This document shows positions 1 through 6,234 of a stretch of 64,000 nt of DNA, piece by piece. Position numbers and translations under genes: made by a program. The DNA is from Clostridia bacterium (lineage in GTDB: Bacteria; Bacillota; Clostridia; Oscillospirales; CAG-272), in assembly GCA_017537175.1 (NCBI GenBank), contig JAFYLH010000024.1:1-64000 (forward strand), written 5' to 3'. Every line of letters starts with the position of its first letter. Position 1 is the stretch's first letter. The notes beneath the pieces were generated by a model, which searched no databases, was not told the DNA's origin, and saw only the letters and a program-made list of their open reading frames with translations.

Positions 1-1
1 C

Positions 2-507
2 GGCTTCTCGGCAGACGGTCTCCAGCTTACAGTATCCAACCTTGATAATGTAAAGGTTATCAGAACCGCTTACGGTGAGCATAAGACTGTATCTGCTATT
101 AAGAAAGCTAAGGCGCAAGAGCCTTCACCGCAAAGAACGACATCAAGGGCGCTGACTCCTACAAGATCCAGTACAGATACAACGGTGTGGTAACAGTTGC
201 AGTACAGTACAACGACGGCTACACCAAGATCTACACATATACCGTAGAGCAGAAGGTTCCTACCTTTGTACAGTCTAACAATGTAGTTACCATCGGTAAT
301 ATCGATGACCTCTACATCGTAAGATATGCTCCCGGTGAGTGGACTACTTCTTCTCAGATCAAGAAGGCTCCCGGCTCTGTAGCAGTTAAGTATAGCGCCG
401 CTGTTGACGGTGTTATCACCGTAAAGAACCTCAAGACCGGTACTTATACATTCTGTGTACAGTACAATGATGAAAGCTACAATTACTATGTAATTACTGT
501 AGAATAA
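2..507 (+). CDS. C-terminal part of a secreted surface protein with KVIR-type modules; frameshifted and cut by the window edge
   Basis: This is the tail of a larger surface protein whose N-terminus lies outside the window. The reading starts in frame 2 (motif KVIRTAYG, then SAIKKAK) and continues in frame 1 (AFTAKND, VAVQYNDGY, VEQKVPTF, YIVRYAPG, TFCVQYNDES) to the stop at 505-507. The two frames join if one G is missing near 111-113. The paralogue at 36306-38507 reads continuously through the same place. The N-terminal half is one complete module and the C-terminal half is another. It is either a sequencing or assembly indel in a short G run, or a real disabling frameshift. Function is unknown; the module resembles a repeated extracellular beta domain. 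A terminator follows directly. Confidence 0.7.
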
Positions 508-517
508 AAAATCAAAA

Positions 518-545
518 GAAAAAGCATCCTTCGGGATGCTTTTTC
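518..545 (+). terminator. Intrinsic terminator of the surface protein gene
   Basis: The stem AAAGCATCC / GGGATGCTTT has a ttc loop and ends in a T-run. It lies just after the stop at 507 and is followed at once by CTACCTT and GAATTGA-type heptamers. Confidence 0.85.
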
Positions 546-547
546 TA

Positions 548-675
548 CCTTCAATTGAGAATTGAGATCCATGACACCCCATTCCGTAGGGGAGACTCCT
601 CCCCTACGGAATGGTTGGTGGAATTATGCAAGGAGTTTGCGGTACGCAAACTGTCGCAATTGCGAATTGAGAATT
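548..675. repeat. GAATTGA heptamers interrupted by a GATCCATGACACCCC element (copy 1)
   Basis: Heptamers of the GAATTGA type lie at about 550-565 and 660-675. Between them (566-660) sits an element that begins GATCCATGACACCCC. It carries a variable hairpin (ATTCCGTAGGGGAG and its complement, 581-612), a constant middle starting GGTTGGTGGAATTATG, and a GTTTGCG/CGCAAAC hairpin with loop gta, and it ends CTGTCGCAAT. A second copy with the same constant parts lies at 25799-25874, inside different heptamers. There is no coding capacity. Confidence 0.75.
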
Positions 676-684
676 ATATTACTA

Positions 685-713
685 TTGCATTTACCATTAA
701 AAGGTGATATAAT
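685..713 (+). promoter_or_regulatory. Promoter of the WecG/TagA-type gene
   Basis: TTGCAT (685-690), a 17-nt spacer, and TATAAT (708-713), 30 bp before the start codon at 743. Confidence 0.7.
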
Positions 714-742
714 AGTAAAAACAAAACTAATTTGAGGTAACA

Positions 743-1477
743 ATGAGTAAGATAAACATTCGCGGTGTCAACTTTGACAATGTAACAATGGATGAAGCAG
801 TTGACATATGCAAAGGCTTTTTACAGGGAGAAGGCGCAAAAATAATACATACCCCCAATGCCGAGATAACTCAGCTCTGTGTTGAGGACACATCTGTCAA
901 GGAGACGGTAAATTCTGCCGATCTTATCATCCCCGACGGTGCGGGAGTAGTCCTTGCCTCAAAGATTCTCAAAAAGCCTCTTAAGTGCAAGGTTGCGGGA
1001 ATTGAGCTCTGCGAAAATCTCTGCCGTATATCGGGAGAAATGAACGCAAAGATCTTCTTCCTTGGCGGTAAGCCGGGTATAGCCGAAAAGGCTGCCGAGA
1101 AGCTTAAGGAAAAATATCCCGATATGCTTATTGCCGGTATCAATGACGGATATTTTAAAGATGACAGCGAGGTTATAGCCAAAATTAACGAAAGCGGTGC
1201 CGATATCCTCTTTGTTTGTCTTGGTGTTCCAAAGCAGGAACAATGGATGGTGTCCCACCGTTCCGATTTTACCAAGATTAAGGTAATGGGCGGCTTTGGC
1301 GGAAGCCTTGATGTGCTTTCCGGCACTATAGAGCGCGCACCTAAGATCTTTATTAAATGCAATCTTGAGTGGTTCTACCGCCTTTTAAAGGAGCCTAAAA
1401 GAATAGGAAGAATGATGAAGCTGCCTAAGTTTGTGTTGGGTTCAATAAAGGATAAAATATTTAAGATAAAGAGATAA
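743..1477 (+). CDS. WecG/TagA/CpsF family glycosyltransferase
   Basis: The 244-residue protein belongs to the family that transfers N-acetylmannosamine, or a related sugar, to undecaprenyl-PP-GlcNAc at the inner face of the membrane, an early step of teichoic acid or surface polysaccharide synthesis. Visible family motifs are HTPNAE (about 36-41), IPDGAGVV with the conserved Asp (63-70), the GGKPG turn (108-112), and GVPKQEQW (161-168). A basic C-terminus (RLLKEPKRIGRM) is usual for membrane association. The length is normal for the family. The start is supported by GAGGTAAC just upstream. It is monocistronic, with its own promoter and a terminator at 1480-1511. The sugar specificity cannot be read from the sequence. 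Confidence 0.9.
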   Translation: MSKINIRGVNFDNVTMDEAVDICKGFLQGEGAKIIHTPNAEITQLCVEDTSVKETVNSADLIIPDGAGVVLASKILKKPLKCKVAGIELCENLCRISGEMNAKIFFLGGKPGIAEKAAEKLKEKYPDMLIAGINDGYFKDDSEVIAKINESGADILFVCLGVPKQEQWMVSHRSDFTKIKVMGGFGGSLDVLSGTIERAPKIFIKCNLEWFYRLLKEPKRIGRMMKLPKFVLGSIKDKIFKIKR

Positions 1478-1479
1478 TT

Positions 1480-1511
1480 TAAGCCAGAGGTTTAACCTCA
1501 GGCTTATTTTT
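1480..1511 (+). terminator. Terminator after the WecG/TagA gene
   Basis: The stem AAGCC-a-GAGGTT / AACCTC-a-GGCTT is followed by ATTTTT, directly after the stop codon. Confidence 0.85.
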
Positions 1512-1521
1512 CAATAATTAT

Positions 1522-1574
1522 TTATCGTTTTTCGATAATTTTATATTGACAAACAGGTTTTTATGATGTATTAT
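1522..1574 (+). promoter_or_regulatory. Promoter of the DUF2975-XRE operon with adjacent inverted repeat
   Basis: TTGACA (1546-1551), 17-nt spacer, TATTAT (1569-1574). The inverted repeat TTATCG-ttttt-CGATAA (1522-1538) lies just upstream of the -35 box. It is a plausible operator for the XRE regulator encoded in the same operon (inference). Confidence 0.65.
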
Positions 1575-1605
1575 GTAGTTGTAAATAATTCTAACGGAGG
1601 TAGTT

Positions 1606-2079
1606 ATGTTCAAAATATCAACCAAGCTTTCTATTATGATCTCAATTATTCTTGCGATTATTTTCCTTATTGGGTGTATCCTTATTGCGACCGATCTTCC
1701 CCGTATAACCAATGCTCTCATAAATGTGGACGACGGTATCGGCAACCGCGAGAACATCACTCTTGGAGGAAGAATATTTGTGCATATCCTGGCTTATGCC
1801 GTTCTTCTTGATGTGGCCTTTGCTGACATTATGCTTCTCTTCCTGCTTATGAGGGTAAAAAATTCCCTTGTATTCACAGCTATCAGTGTTTCTCTCATCC
1901 GCGGAGTATCCTGGTGCTGTATGGCACTTGGTCTTTTCTTCGGACTTCTTGGCATTTACTTTCAGCTTTCCTTTATCGTTGCCTTTGCAGGCTTGTTCCT
2001 TGGAATATGCTTAAGGGTAACCAAAAATGTAATAGAAGAGGCTACCATTATAAAATCCGAAAACGATCTTACCGTGTGA
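1606..2079 (+). CDS. DUF2975-type four-helix membrane protein
   Basis: The 157-residue protein has about four hydrophobic segments (roughly 8-30, 60-85, 98-122 and 125-147) and a short cytoplasmic tail. Size, topology and coupling to a small XRE regulator match the DUF2975 family, whose biochemical role is not established. AACGGAGGTAGTT gives a strong ribosome binding site. The next gene starts 7 bp after the stop, and its Shine-Dalgarno sequence overlaps that stop, so the two are probably co-translated. The pair likely forms an autoregulated unit (inference). Confidence 0.7.
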   Translation: MFKISTKLSIMISIILAIIFLIGCILIATDLPRITNALINVDDGIGNRENITLGGRIFVHILAYAVLLDVAFADIMLLFLLMRVKNSLVFTAISVSLIRGVSWCCMALGLFFGLLGIYFQLSFIVAFAGLFLGICLRVTKNVIEEATIIKSENDLTV

Positions 2080-2086
2080 GGTGGCT

Positions 2087-2290
2087 ATGATAGTAATAAA
2101 TCTTGATGTAATGATGGCAAAGCGCAAAATGTCCTTAAACGAGCTGTCGGATAAGGTGGGTATTACCCTTGCCAATCTCTCAATACTCAAAAACAACCGC
2201 GCAAAGGCTATCCGCTTCTCTACCCTTGATGCCATATGCAAGGCCCTTGACTGCAAGGTCGAGGACATAATTGAATACCGCGAGGACTGA
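2087..2290 (+). CDS. Small XRE-family (Cro/CI-type) transcriptional regulator
   Basis: The protein has 67 residues, almost all of it one helix-turn-helix: LDVMMAKRKMSLNELSDKVG, then ITLANLSILKNNRAKAIRF, then LDAICKALDCKVEDIIEY. It is the YozG-like short type usually paired with DUF2975 membrane proteins. I prefer ATG at 2087 over GTG at 2081, because GAGG (2078-2081) is correctly spaced for 2087. It probably represses its own operon, with the inverted repeat at 1522-1538 as candidate site. Confidence 0.8.
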   Translation: MIVINLDVMMAKRKMSLNELSDKVGITLANLSILKNNRAKAIRFSTLDAICKALDCKVEDIIEYRED

Positions 2291-2291
2291 T

Positions 2292-2891
2292 ATGAAAGGC
2301 TATGCTTTAATTGCTGTTATCATCTGTATTTCAATTCTGCTTTGCTCCTGCAATACCTTTGGTGAGATCTATATAGACAATGCAGATAAATACGGTGAAG
2401 CCCACTTTGGTGTGGAGCTTGAAGATTACTTCCCCTCGGATATAAAAGACTATACCGTTAATGCCTATTCCTACAGAGTTTATGCGTATCTTGATATAAG
2501 CTATGAGGCTGTGCTTGACATAACGGTGACAGAGCAGCAGCTTGATCAAATAATCGAGGAGATCAAAGGTAAACGCCCCGATTATACCGAAACAGAATCA
2601 TACTATGCCGAGGGATATACCGAGCTTGTCTTTAATGACGAATATACTATCGACCGCGCTGACAGGGCGCAAAGCGAGGAAGCAAGTGTATATCACGCTT
2701 TGATAAAAAAGGTTATATATAGCCCCGAGGAGCTCAGGATAATATTTGTAGATTTTGATCCCTTTGATTCCTATGTCTATCCCCTTTCGGAGGTTGAATA
2801 CTTTAATATGTTCGGCATCGACGAGGAGGAGTATATTAATTGGCTCAATGTCAGAGCCTTTGAGGCATCGGACACAAGGGAAATATCCTAA
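2292..2891 (+). CDS. Putative lipoprotein of unknown function
   Basis: The 199-residue protein starts with a lipoprotein signal (hydrophobic run to lipobox LLCSC, Cys about 19-21) and continues as an acidic, Tyr- and Glu-rich extracytoplasmic domain. I do not recognise the family. ATG at 2292 is chosen because it gives a clean signal peptide and because GAGGA in the end of the XRE gene serves as ribosome binding site; the genes are separated by 1 bp. It is third in the DUF2975-XRE-lipoprotein-membrane protein operon. Confidence 0.65.
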   Translation: MKGYALIAVIICISILLCSCNTFGEIYIDNADKYGEAHFGVELEDYFPSDIKDYTVNAYSYRVYAYLDISYEAVLDITVTEQQLDQIIEEIKGKRPDYTETESYYAEGYTELVFNDEYTIDRADRAQSEEASVYHALIKKVIYSPEELRIIFVDFDPFDSYVYPLSEVEYFNMFGIDEEEYINWLNVRAFEASDTREIS

Positions 2892-2911
2892 AATATAGAA
2901 AGGAGCAGATT

Positions 2912-4477
2912 ATGAACGGTTCTGTTATAACACCCGAAGCACCAAAAGAAAAGGGCAATGTATTAACTCCCTCCGAAATCGTCTTTGCCTGGATATGCCT
3001 TATATCGGCATATCTGTTCTGCAGGGTATTCCCTGTAACCCTGAGTCCTATGGGAGGATTTCTGTTAACCCTGTGCCTGTATATTGTCACTACGGTTTTT
3101 ATTAAGATCAAGGGTGGTAAGCTTAAATTTATGCCCATATTGGCGGCAATATCCGCCTTGCTTATGTCCTCGGCTTTGGTACTAAGCTCTAATGGGGTGA
3201 TAAGGTTTTTTGCTTATTCCTACGCGCTTATGACATATATCTATTATGTATACTCGGCATTTGGCAACAGTCTCAAAAAGGGATTCTCGGATCTTGTGCT
3301 TATAGATTATTTCAAGGCGCTGTTTATTCTTCCCTATGTCAGATTTATAGCTTTGTTTGTGGCTGTATTTTCTAACAAAAAGGGCAACAAGGCCTTCAGA
3401 CGGATAGTTATAGGCATCTGTATTGCGGTGATCCCCACACTTATAGTTCTGGCTCTGCTCTCCTATGATTCGGCCTTTACCGATCTTTTGGATAAGATAT
3501 TCAATTTTAGTTTGGGAGATCTGTGGTCACATTTTGTAAGCTTTCTTTTTGCTTTTCCCATTGCTGCCTATGGCTTTGGTCTCTTTATTGCTTCAAAGGA
3601 AAACAGATGTCAAAAAATAATCGATGCCGAGGGATGCCAAAGTGCCTCTGCAGTAATAAAAATCATCCCTGCCCTGACCTCAGCTGTGGCTACCCTTCCC
3701 ATATTTGTATTATATGTGATATTCTTTATTTCCCAATGGAAATACTATATATCCGGCTTTACCGGAGTACTTCCCAAGGGCTTTGTATATTCACGGTATG
3801 CCCGTGAGGGCTTCTTCCAGCTTTGTGTTGTTTCGGTAATTAACCTTATAATAATATCGGTGGTATCCACCTTTTCCAAGAAAAACACAAAGCCGAGCTC
3901 GGTAGCTAAAAGGATCATATGCATACTCTACTCTCTGTCCTCTCTTGTGCTTATTGCAACGGCAATGGCAAAGCTGTCTATGTATATAGGCATATACGGA
4001 CTGACCCCCTTAAGAGTTTATGCCGCCTGGCTTGAGATAGTATTGGCTTTGATCTTTATATTGGTCATACTAAAGCAGTTTATACCCAAATTCAATCTGA
4101 TCATATCCTCATTTGCGGTCCTTGTTCTCTGCTTTGCCCTGCTCTGTGTCGGTAATGTGGAGGGCTTTATAGCAAACTACAATGTAGACAGATATCTTAA
4201 TGACAAACGAGGCTCTGTGGATGTTGAGCTCTTAAGAGATCTTGGAGATGCTGCAGTACCTGCTCTTATCAGGCTTGAAAAGGGTACAGAAAACAATAAT
4301 AAATACATCTATATGCGTGTAAATCACGATAATGTTGCCAAAACCCTTGACGGTATGGCAGAGCGAATGCTTGAACGGGAAAAGGATATGGACATCTTTT
4401 CCTATACACTGCCCACATATCGGGCAAAGGCTCTGTTAAAGGACAGGATGGATGCGTTAAGAGATAAAGAAGAATAA
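2912..4477 (+). CDS. DUF4173/DUF4153-type polytopic membrane protein
   Basis: The 521-residue protein has about eleven to twelve hydrophobic segments between residues 25 and 425. The soluble C-terminal part carries the signature NYNVDRYL...DVELLRDLGDAAVPAL. That signature, with the run FILPYVRFIALFVAVF near residue 140, is typical of the DUF4173/DUF4153 group. The biochemical function is unknown. It is the last gene of the operon, 20 bp after the lipoprotein, with GAAAGGAGCAG as ribosome binding site and a terminator immediately downstream. Confidence 0.7.
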   Translation: MNGSVITPEAPKEKGNVLTPSEIVFAWICLISAYLFCRVFPVTLSPMGGFLLTLCLYIVTTVFIKIKGGKLKFMPILAAISALLMSSALVLSSNGVIRFFAYSYALMTYIYYVYSAFGNSLKKGFSDLVLIDYFKALFILPYVRFIALFVAVFSNKKGNKAFRRIVIGICIAVIPTLIVLALLSYDSAFTDLLDKIFNFSLGDLWSHFVSFLFAFPIAAYGFGLFIASKENRCQKIIDAEGCQSASAVIKIIPALTSAVATLPIFVLYVIFFISQWKYYISGFTGVLPKGFVYSRYAREGFFQLCVVSVINLIIISVVSTFSKKNTKPSSVAKRIICILYSLSSLVLIATAMAKLSMYIGIYGLTPLRVYAAWLEIVLALIFILVILKQFIPKFNLIISSFAVLVLCFALLCVGNVEGFIANYNVDRYLNDKRGSVDVELLRDLGDAAVPALIRLEKGTENNNKYIYMRVNHDNVAKTLDGMAERMLEREKDMDIFSYTLPTYRAKALLKDRMDALRDKEE

Positions 4478-4480
4478 TAA

Positions 4481-4512
4481 AAAAGACAGGGAACAAACTG
4501 TTTCCTGTCTTT
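4481..4512 (+). terminator. Terminator of the DUF2975 operon
   Basis: AAAGACAGG...GAAC / GTTTCCTGTCTTT stem-loop, 4 bp after the stop codon at 4477. Confidence 0.8.
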
Positions 4513-4530
4513 ACGTCTTTTATATTTTCG

Positions 4531-4623
4531 TCTGCGTAGCAGACACCAAATTTATTACCTCTTACTTTTTACTTATTACTTCAAGAATTCCGAGAACTTA
4601 TTGAGGTAAGAGGTAATAAGTAA
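4531..4623. repeat. TTACCTC/TTACTTA heptamer repeats with small hairpins
   Basis: GTCTGC-gta-GCAGAC (4531-4545) is a 3-nt-loop hairpin. Tandem heptamers ATTACCT CTTACTT TTTACTT ATTACTT follow (4554-4581). The inverted set GAGGTAA GAGGTAA TAAGTAA lies at 4603-4623 and abuts the T-run of the tRNA-Gly terminator. It is the same general layout as the heptamer arrays elsewhere in the window. Confidence 0.6.
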
Positions 4624-4655
4624 AAAATTCCCCGAAACAAGTTCGAGGAATTTTT
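4622..4655 (-). terminator. Terminator of tRNA-Gly
   Basis: On the minus strand, AATTCCTCGAAC-tt-GTTTCGGGGAATT ends in TTTT directly after the tRNA. Confidence 0.8.
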
Positions 4656-4729
4656 TGGAGCGGGTGATGGGAATCGAACCCACGTAATCAGCTTGGAAGG
4701 CTGAAATTCTACCATTGAACTACACCCGC
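4656..4729 (-). tRNA. tRNA-Gly (anticodon UCC), CCA encoded
   Basis: The acceptor stem is GCGGGTG/CACCCGC, the anticodon loop CTTCCAA sits between CAGC/GCTG-type stems, the T-loop is GGTTCGATTCC, the discriminator is U and CCA is encoded. All arms fold. A minus-strand promoter lies upstream (4747-4775) and a terminator downstream. Confidence 0.97.
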
Positions 4730-4746
4730 AGATTCAACGCTCATAA

Positions 4747-4775
4747 ATAATAACACATTTTACCGCACTTGTCAA
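4747..4775 (-). promoter_or_regulatory. Promoter of tRNA-Gly
   Basis: On the minus strand, TTGACA (4770-4775), 17-nt spacer, TATTAT (4747-4752), about 18 bp before the tRNA 5' end. Confidence 0.8.
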
Positions 4776-4791
4776 GGGGAAATTTAAAAAA

Positions 4792-4860
4792 TCATTTATA
4801 ACTCATCACAAGAACAAAGGTTACTGTCAGCAACACCACATACATGAAATTTAAAAGCAT
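4792..4860 (-). CDS. Candidate 22-residue hydrophobic membrane peptide
   Basis: On the minus strand a 23-codon frame encodes MLLNFMYVVLLTV followed by TFVLVMSYK, essentially one transmembrane helix with a positive C-terminus. GAGGTG lies 8 to 9 nt before the ATG, a good ribosome binding site in otherwise AT-rich spacer between the two tRNAs. No clean promoter is visible, and a TTTTCACA/TGTGAAAA inverted repeat lies upstream. Size and composition recall type I toxins and small membrane regulators, but there is no homology evidence. Confidence 0.4.
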   Translation of the reverse strand: MLLNFMYVVLLTVTFVLVMSYK

Positions 4861-4916
4861 ATTTTCACACCTCGATAATAAGTTATGAAAAATACAAAAA
4901 AATGTGAAAATACTAC

Positions 4917-4945
4917 TTGACAAATCAAAACATTGGTGCTATAAT
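4917..4945 (+). promoter_or_regulatory. Promoter of tRNA-Gln
   Basis: Consensus TTGACA (4917-4922), 17-nt spacer, TATAAT (4940-4945), 20 bp before the tRNA. Confidence 0.88.
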
Positions 4946-4965
4946 ATCATTCGTTCCGATGATAT

Positions 4966-5039
4966 TGCCGAATTGTGTAACGGTAGCACGACAGACTCTG
5001 ACTCTGTTTGTTGGGGTTCGAATCCCTATTCGGCAGCCA
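4966..5039 (+). tRNA. tRNA-Gln (anticodon CUG), CCA encoded
   Basis: The acceptor stem is TGCCGAA/TTCGGCA, the D-arm contains AACGGTAGCA, the anticodon stem is ACAGA/TCTGT with loop CTCTGAC (anticodon CTG), the T-arm is GGGGTTCGAATCCC, the discriminator is G and CCA is encoded (5037-5039). Confidence 0.97.
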
Positions 5040-5043
5040 AACG

Positions 5044-5070
5044 AAAACCATCCGTAAGGATGGTTTTTTG
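5044..5070 (+). terminator. Terminator of tRNA-Gln
   Basis: AAAACCATCC-gtaa-GGATGGTTTTTTG. Confidence 0.9.
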
Positions 5071-5078
5071 TTATTTTC

Positions 5079-5251
5079 ACATAGGGATTCGAACAAGGAG
5101 GGAGCAAGGCTTGCCTTGCGGAAGGAAAACAGTCCGGTGAACTGTTTTCCGCCGACGAGGGTAACGAGCGCAGCGAGGCGAAGGTGCGGCAGCACCGGCA
5201 AAAATCCCTATCCGACAGCCAAATAAAACCACCCAGACGGGTGGTTTTTTG
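5079..5251 (+). repeat. tRNA-derived structured element: inverted T-arm, hairpin chain, degenerate tRNA 3' end and second terminator
   Basis: ATAGGGATTCGAAC is the reverse complement of the T-arm and acceptor junction of the preceding tRNA-Gln. It is followed by hairpins GCAAGGC-tt-GCCTTGC, GGAAAACAGT...ACTGTTTTCC and GGTGC-ggca-GCACC. Next comes a degenerate direct copy of the tRNA 3' end (ATCCCTATCCGACAGCCA, near 5204-5221) and a second terminator, AAAACCACCC-agac-GGGTGGTTTTTT. It has no plausible coding sequence. It may be a processed or mobile tRNA-linked repeat. Confidence 0.6.
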
Positions 5252-5286
5252 TTTTCAATAATATCTGCACTTAAAAAGATATATCA

Positions 5287-5315
5287 TTGAAAGATTAAGA
5301 AAAGTGTGATATAAT
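5287..5315 (+). promoter_or_regulatory. Promoter of the phosphodiesterase gene
   Basis: TTGAAA (5287-5292), 17-nt spacer, TATAAT (5310-5315). Confidence 0.75.
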
Positions 5316-5353
5316 AAATCTCAACAATGTTATTTACATCACAGGAGTCCACT

Positions 5354-6151
5354 ATGAAAAATAAAGTTCTCTTAGTTTTGTTTGACGGAGCAAGACCGGA
5401 TGCCCTTGAAAAATGCGGTCATCCCTTTTATGAAAAATTCTTGTCTGAGAGCGCATATACCCTGAACGCACAGACAGTTATGCCCTCAAGCACACTTCCC
5501 TGTCATTTTTCACTTTTTACAAGCACCGATCCCGACCTTCACGGGGTTAAAACAAACTGGTATGAGCCGAGTGAAAAATGGATAAAGACTCTGTTCCAGC
5601 AGTTAAACTATTCGGGCAAGACCTGCAGTACGTTTTACAACTGGCCTGAGCTTCAGTTCACCTGGCTTCATCCCGGCGCGATGATACAGTCGGTACTCCA
5701 CTCAACCTATCTGATAGAAACACGTGAGGCAAACACCAAAACCGCGGAGGCGGCAAGAAAGGGTATCAAGGAATATGCCCCTGATTTTGTTTTCCTGTAC
5801 ATAGGTGCACCCGACACCGCAGGACATGAGTATAACTGGATGAGCAAGGAATATATGGATTCCTTAAACTTTTCTTTTTCTCTGCTCGAGGATGTTTGCT
5901 CGGATCTGCCCGATGACTATACCGTTATACTTATGGCAGACCACGGAGGTCACGATGACGAGCACGGAACAGAGTGTCCAGAGGACATGACCATACCGAT
6001 AATCATAAGAGGCAGAGGCTTTAAGCCCGGAGATATCTTTGAAAACGCATCCATCAAGGATGTAGCTCCTACAGTAACCGATATAGTCGGCGCAAAGCCC
6101 TATCCCGCATGGGAGGGTGAAAGTCTCCTTAATAAGATAGCAAAGCAATAA
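5354..6151 (+). CDS. Alkaline-phosphatase-superfamily phosphodiesterase / nucleotide pyrophosphatase type
   Basis: The protein has 265 residues and no signal peptide. Metal-site motifs are those of the type I phosphodiesterase branch: LFDGARPDAL near the N-terminus (metal Asp), VMPSSTLPCHFSLFT (the Thr or Ser nucleophile region), APDTAGHEYNW (Asp and His ligands), MADHGGHDDEHG (Asp-His pair) and a late conserved segment DVAPTVTDIVGAKP. It is expected to hydrolyse phosphodiester or phosphomonoester bonds with two metal ions; the substrate is unknown. ATG at 5354 follows CAGGAG and starts the conserved beta strand, whereas an upstream in-frame ATG lacks a ribosome binding site. It is monocistronic. 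Confidence 0.85.
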   Translation: MKNKVLLVLFDGARPDALEKCGHPFYEKFLSESAYTLNAQTVMPSSTLPCHFSLFTSTDPDLHGVKTNWYEPSEKWIKTLFQQLNYSGKTCSTFYNWPELQFTWLHPGAMIQSVLHSTYLIETREANTKTAEAARKGIKEYAPDFVFLYIGAPDTAGHEYNWMSKEYMDSLNFSFSLLEDVCSDLPDDYTVILMADHGGHDDEHGTECPEDMTIPIIIRGRGFKPGDIFENASIKDVAPTVTDIVGAKPYPAWEGESLLNKIAKQ

Positions 6152-6177
6152 ATGTCAAAATAAGTTACCTTTGTGTA

Positions 6178-6206
6178 TTGCTTTTTAAATCTTGCCGTGC
6201 TATAAT
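6178..6206 (+). promoter_or_regulatory. Promoter of the symporter operon
   Basis: TTGCTT (6178-6183), 17-nt spacer, TATAAT (6201-6206), 29 bp before the start codon. Confidence 0.75.
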
Positions 6207-6234
6207 ATTCCGAATTTAGACAAAGGAGAACTCA

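Noticed and set aside
4904..5226. Several open frames on both strands over tRNA-Gln
   Set aside because: They read through a tRNA and two terminators, and no ribosome binding site or protein signature is seen.
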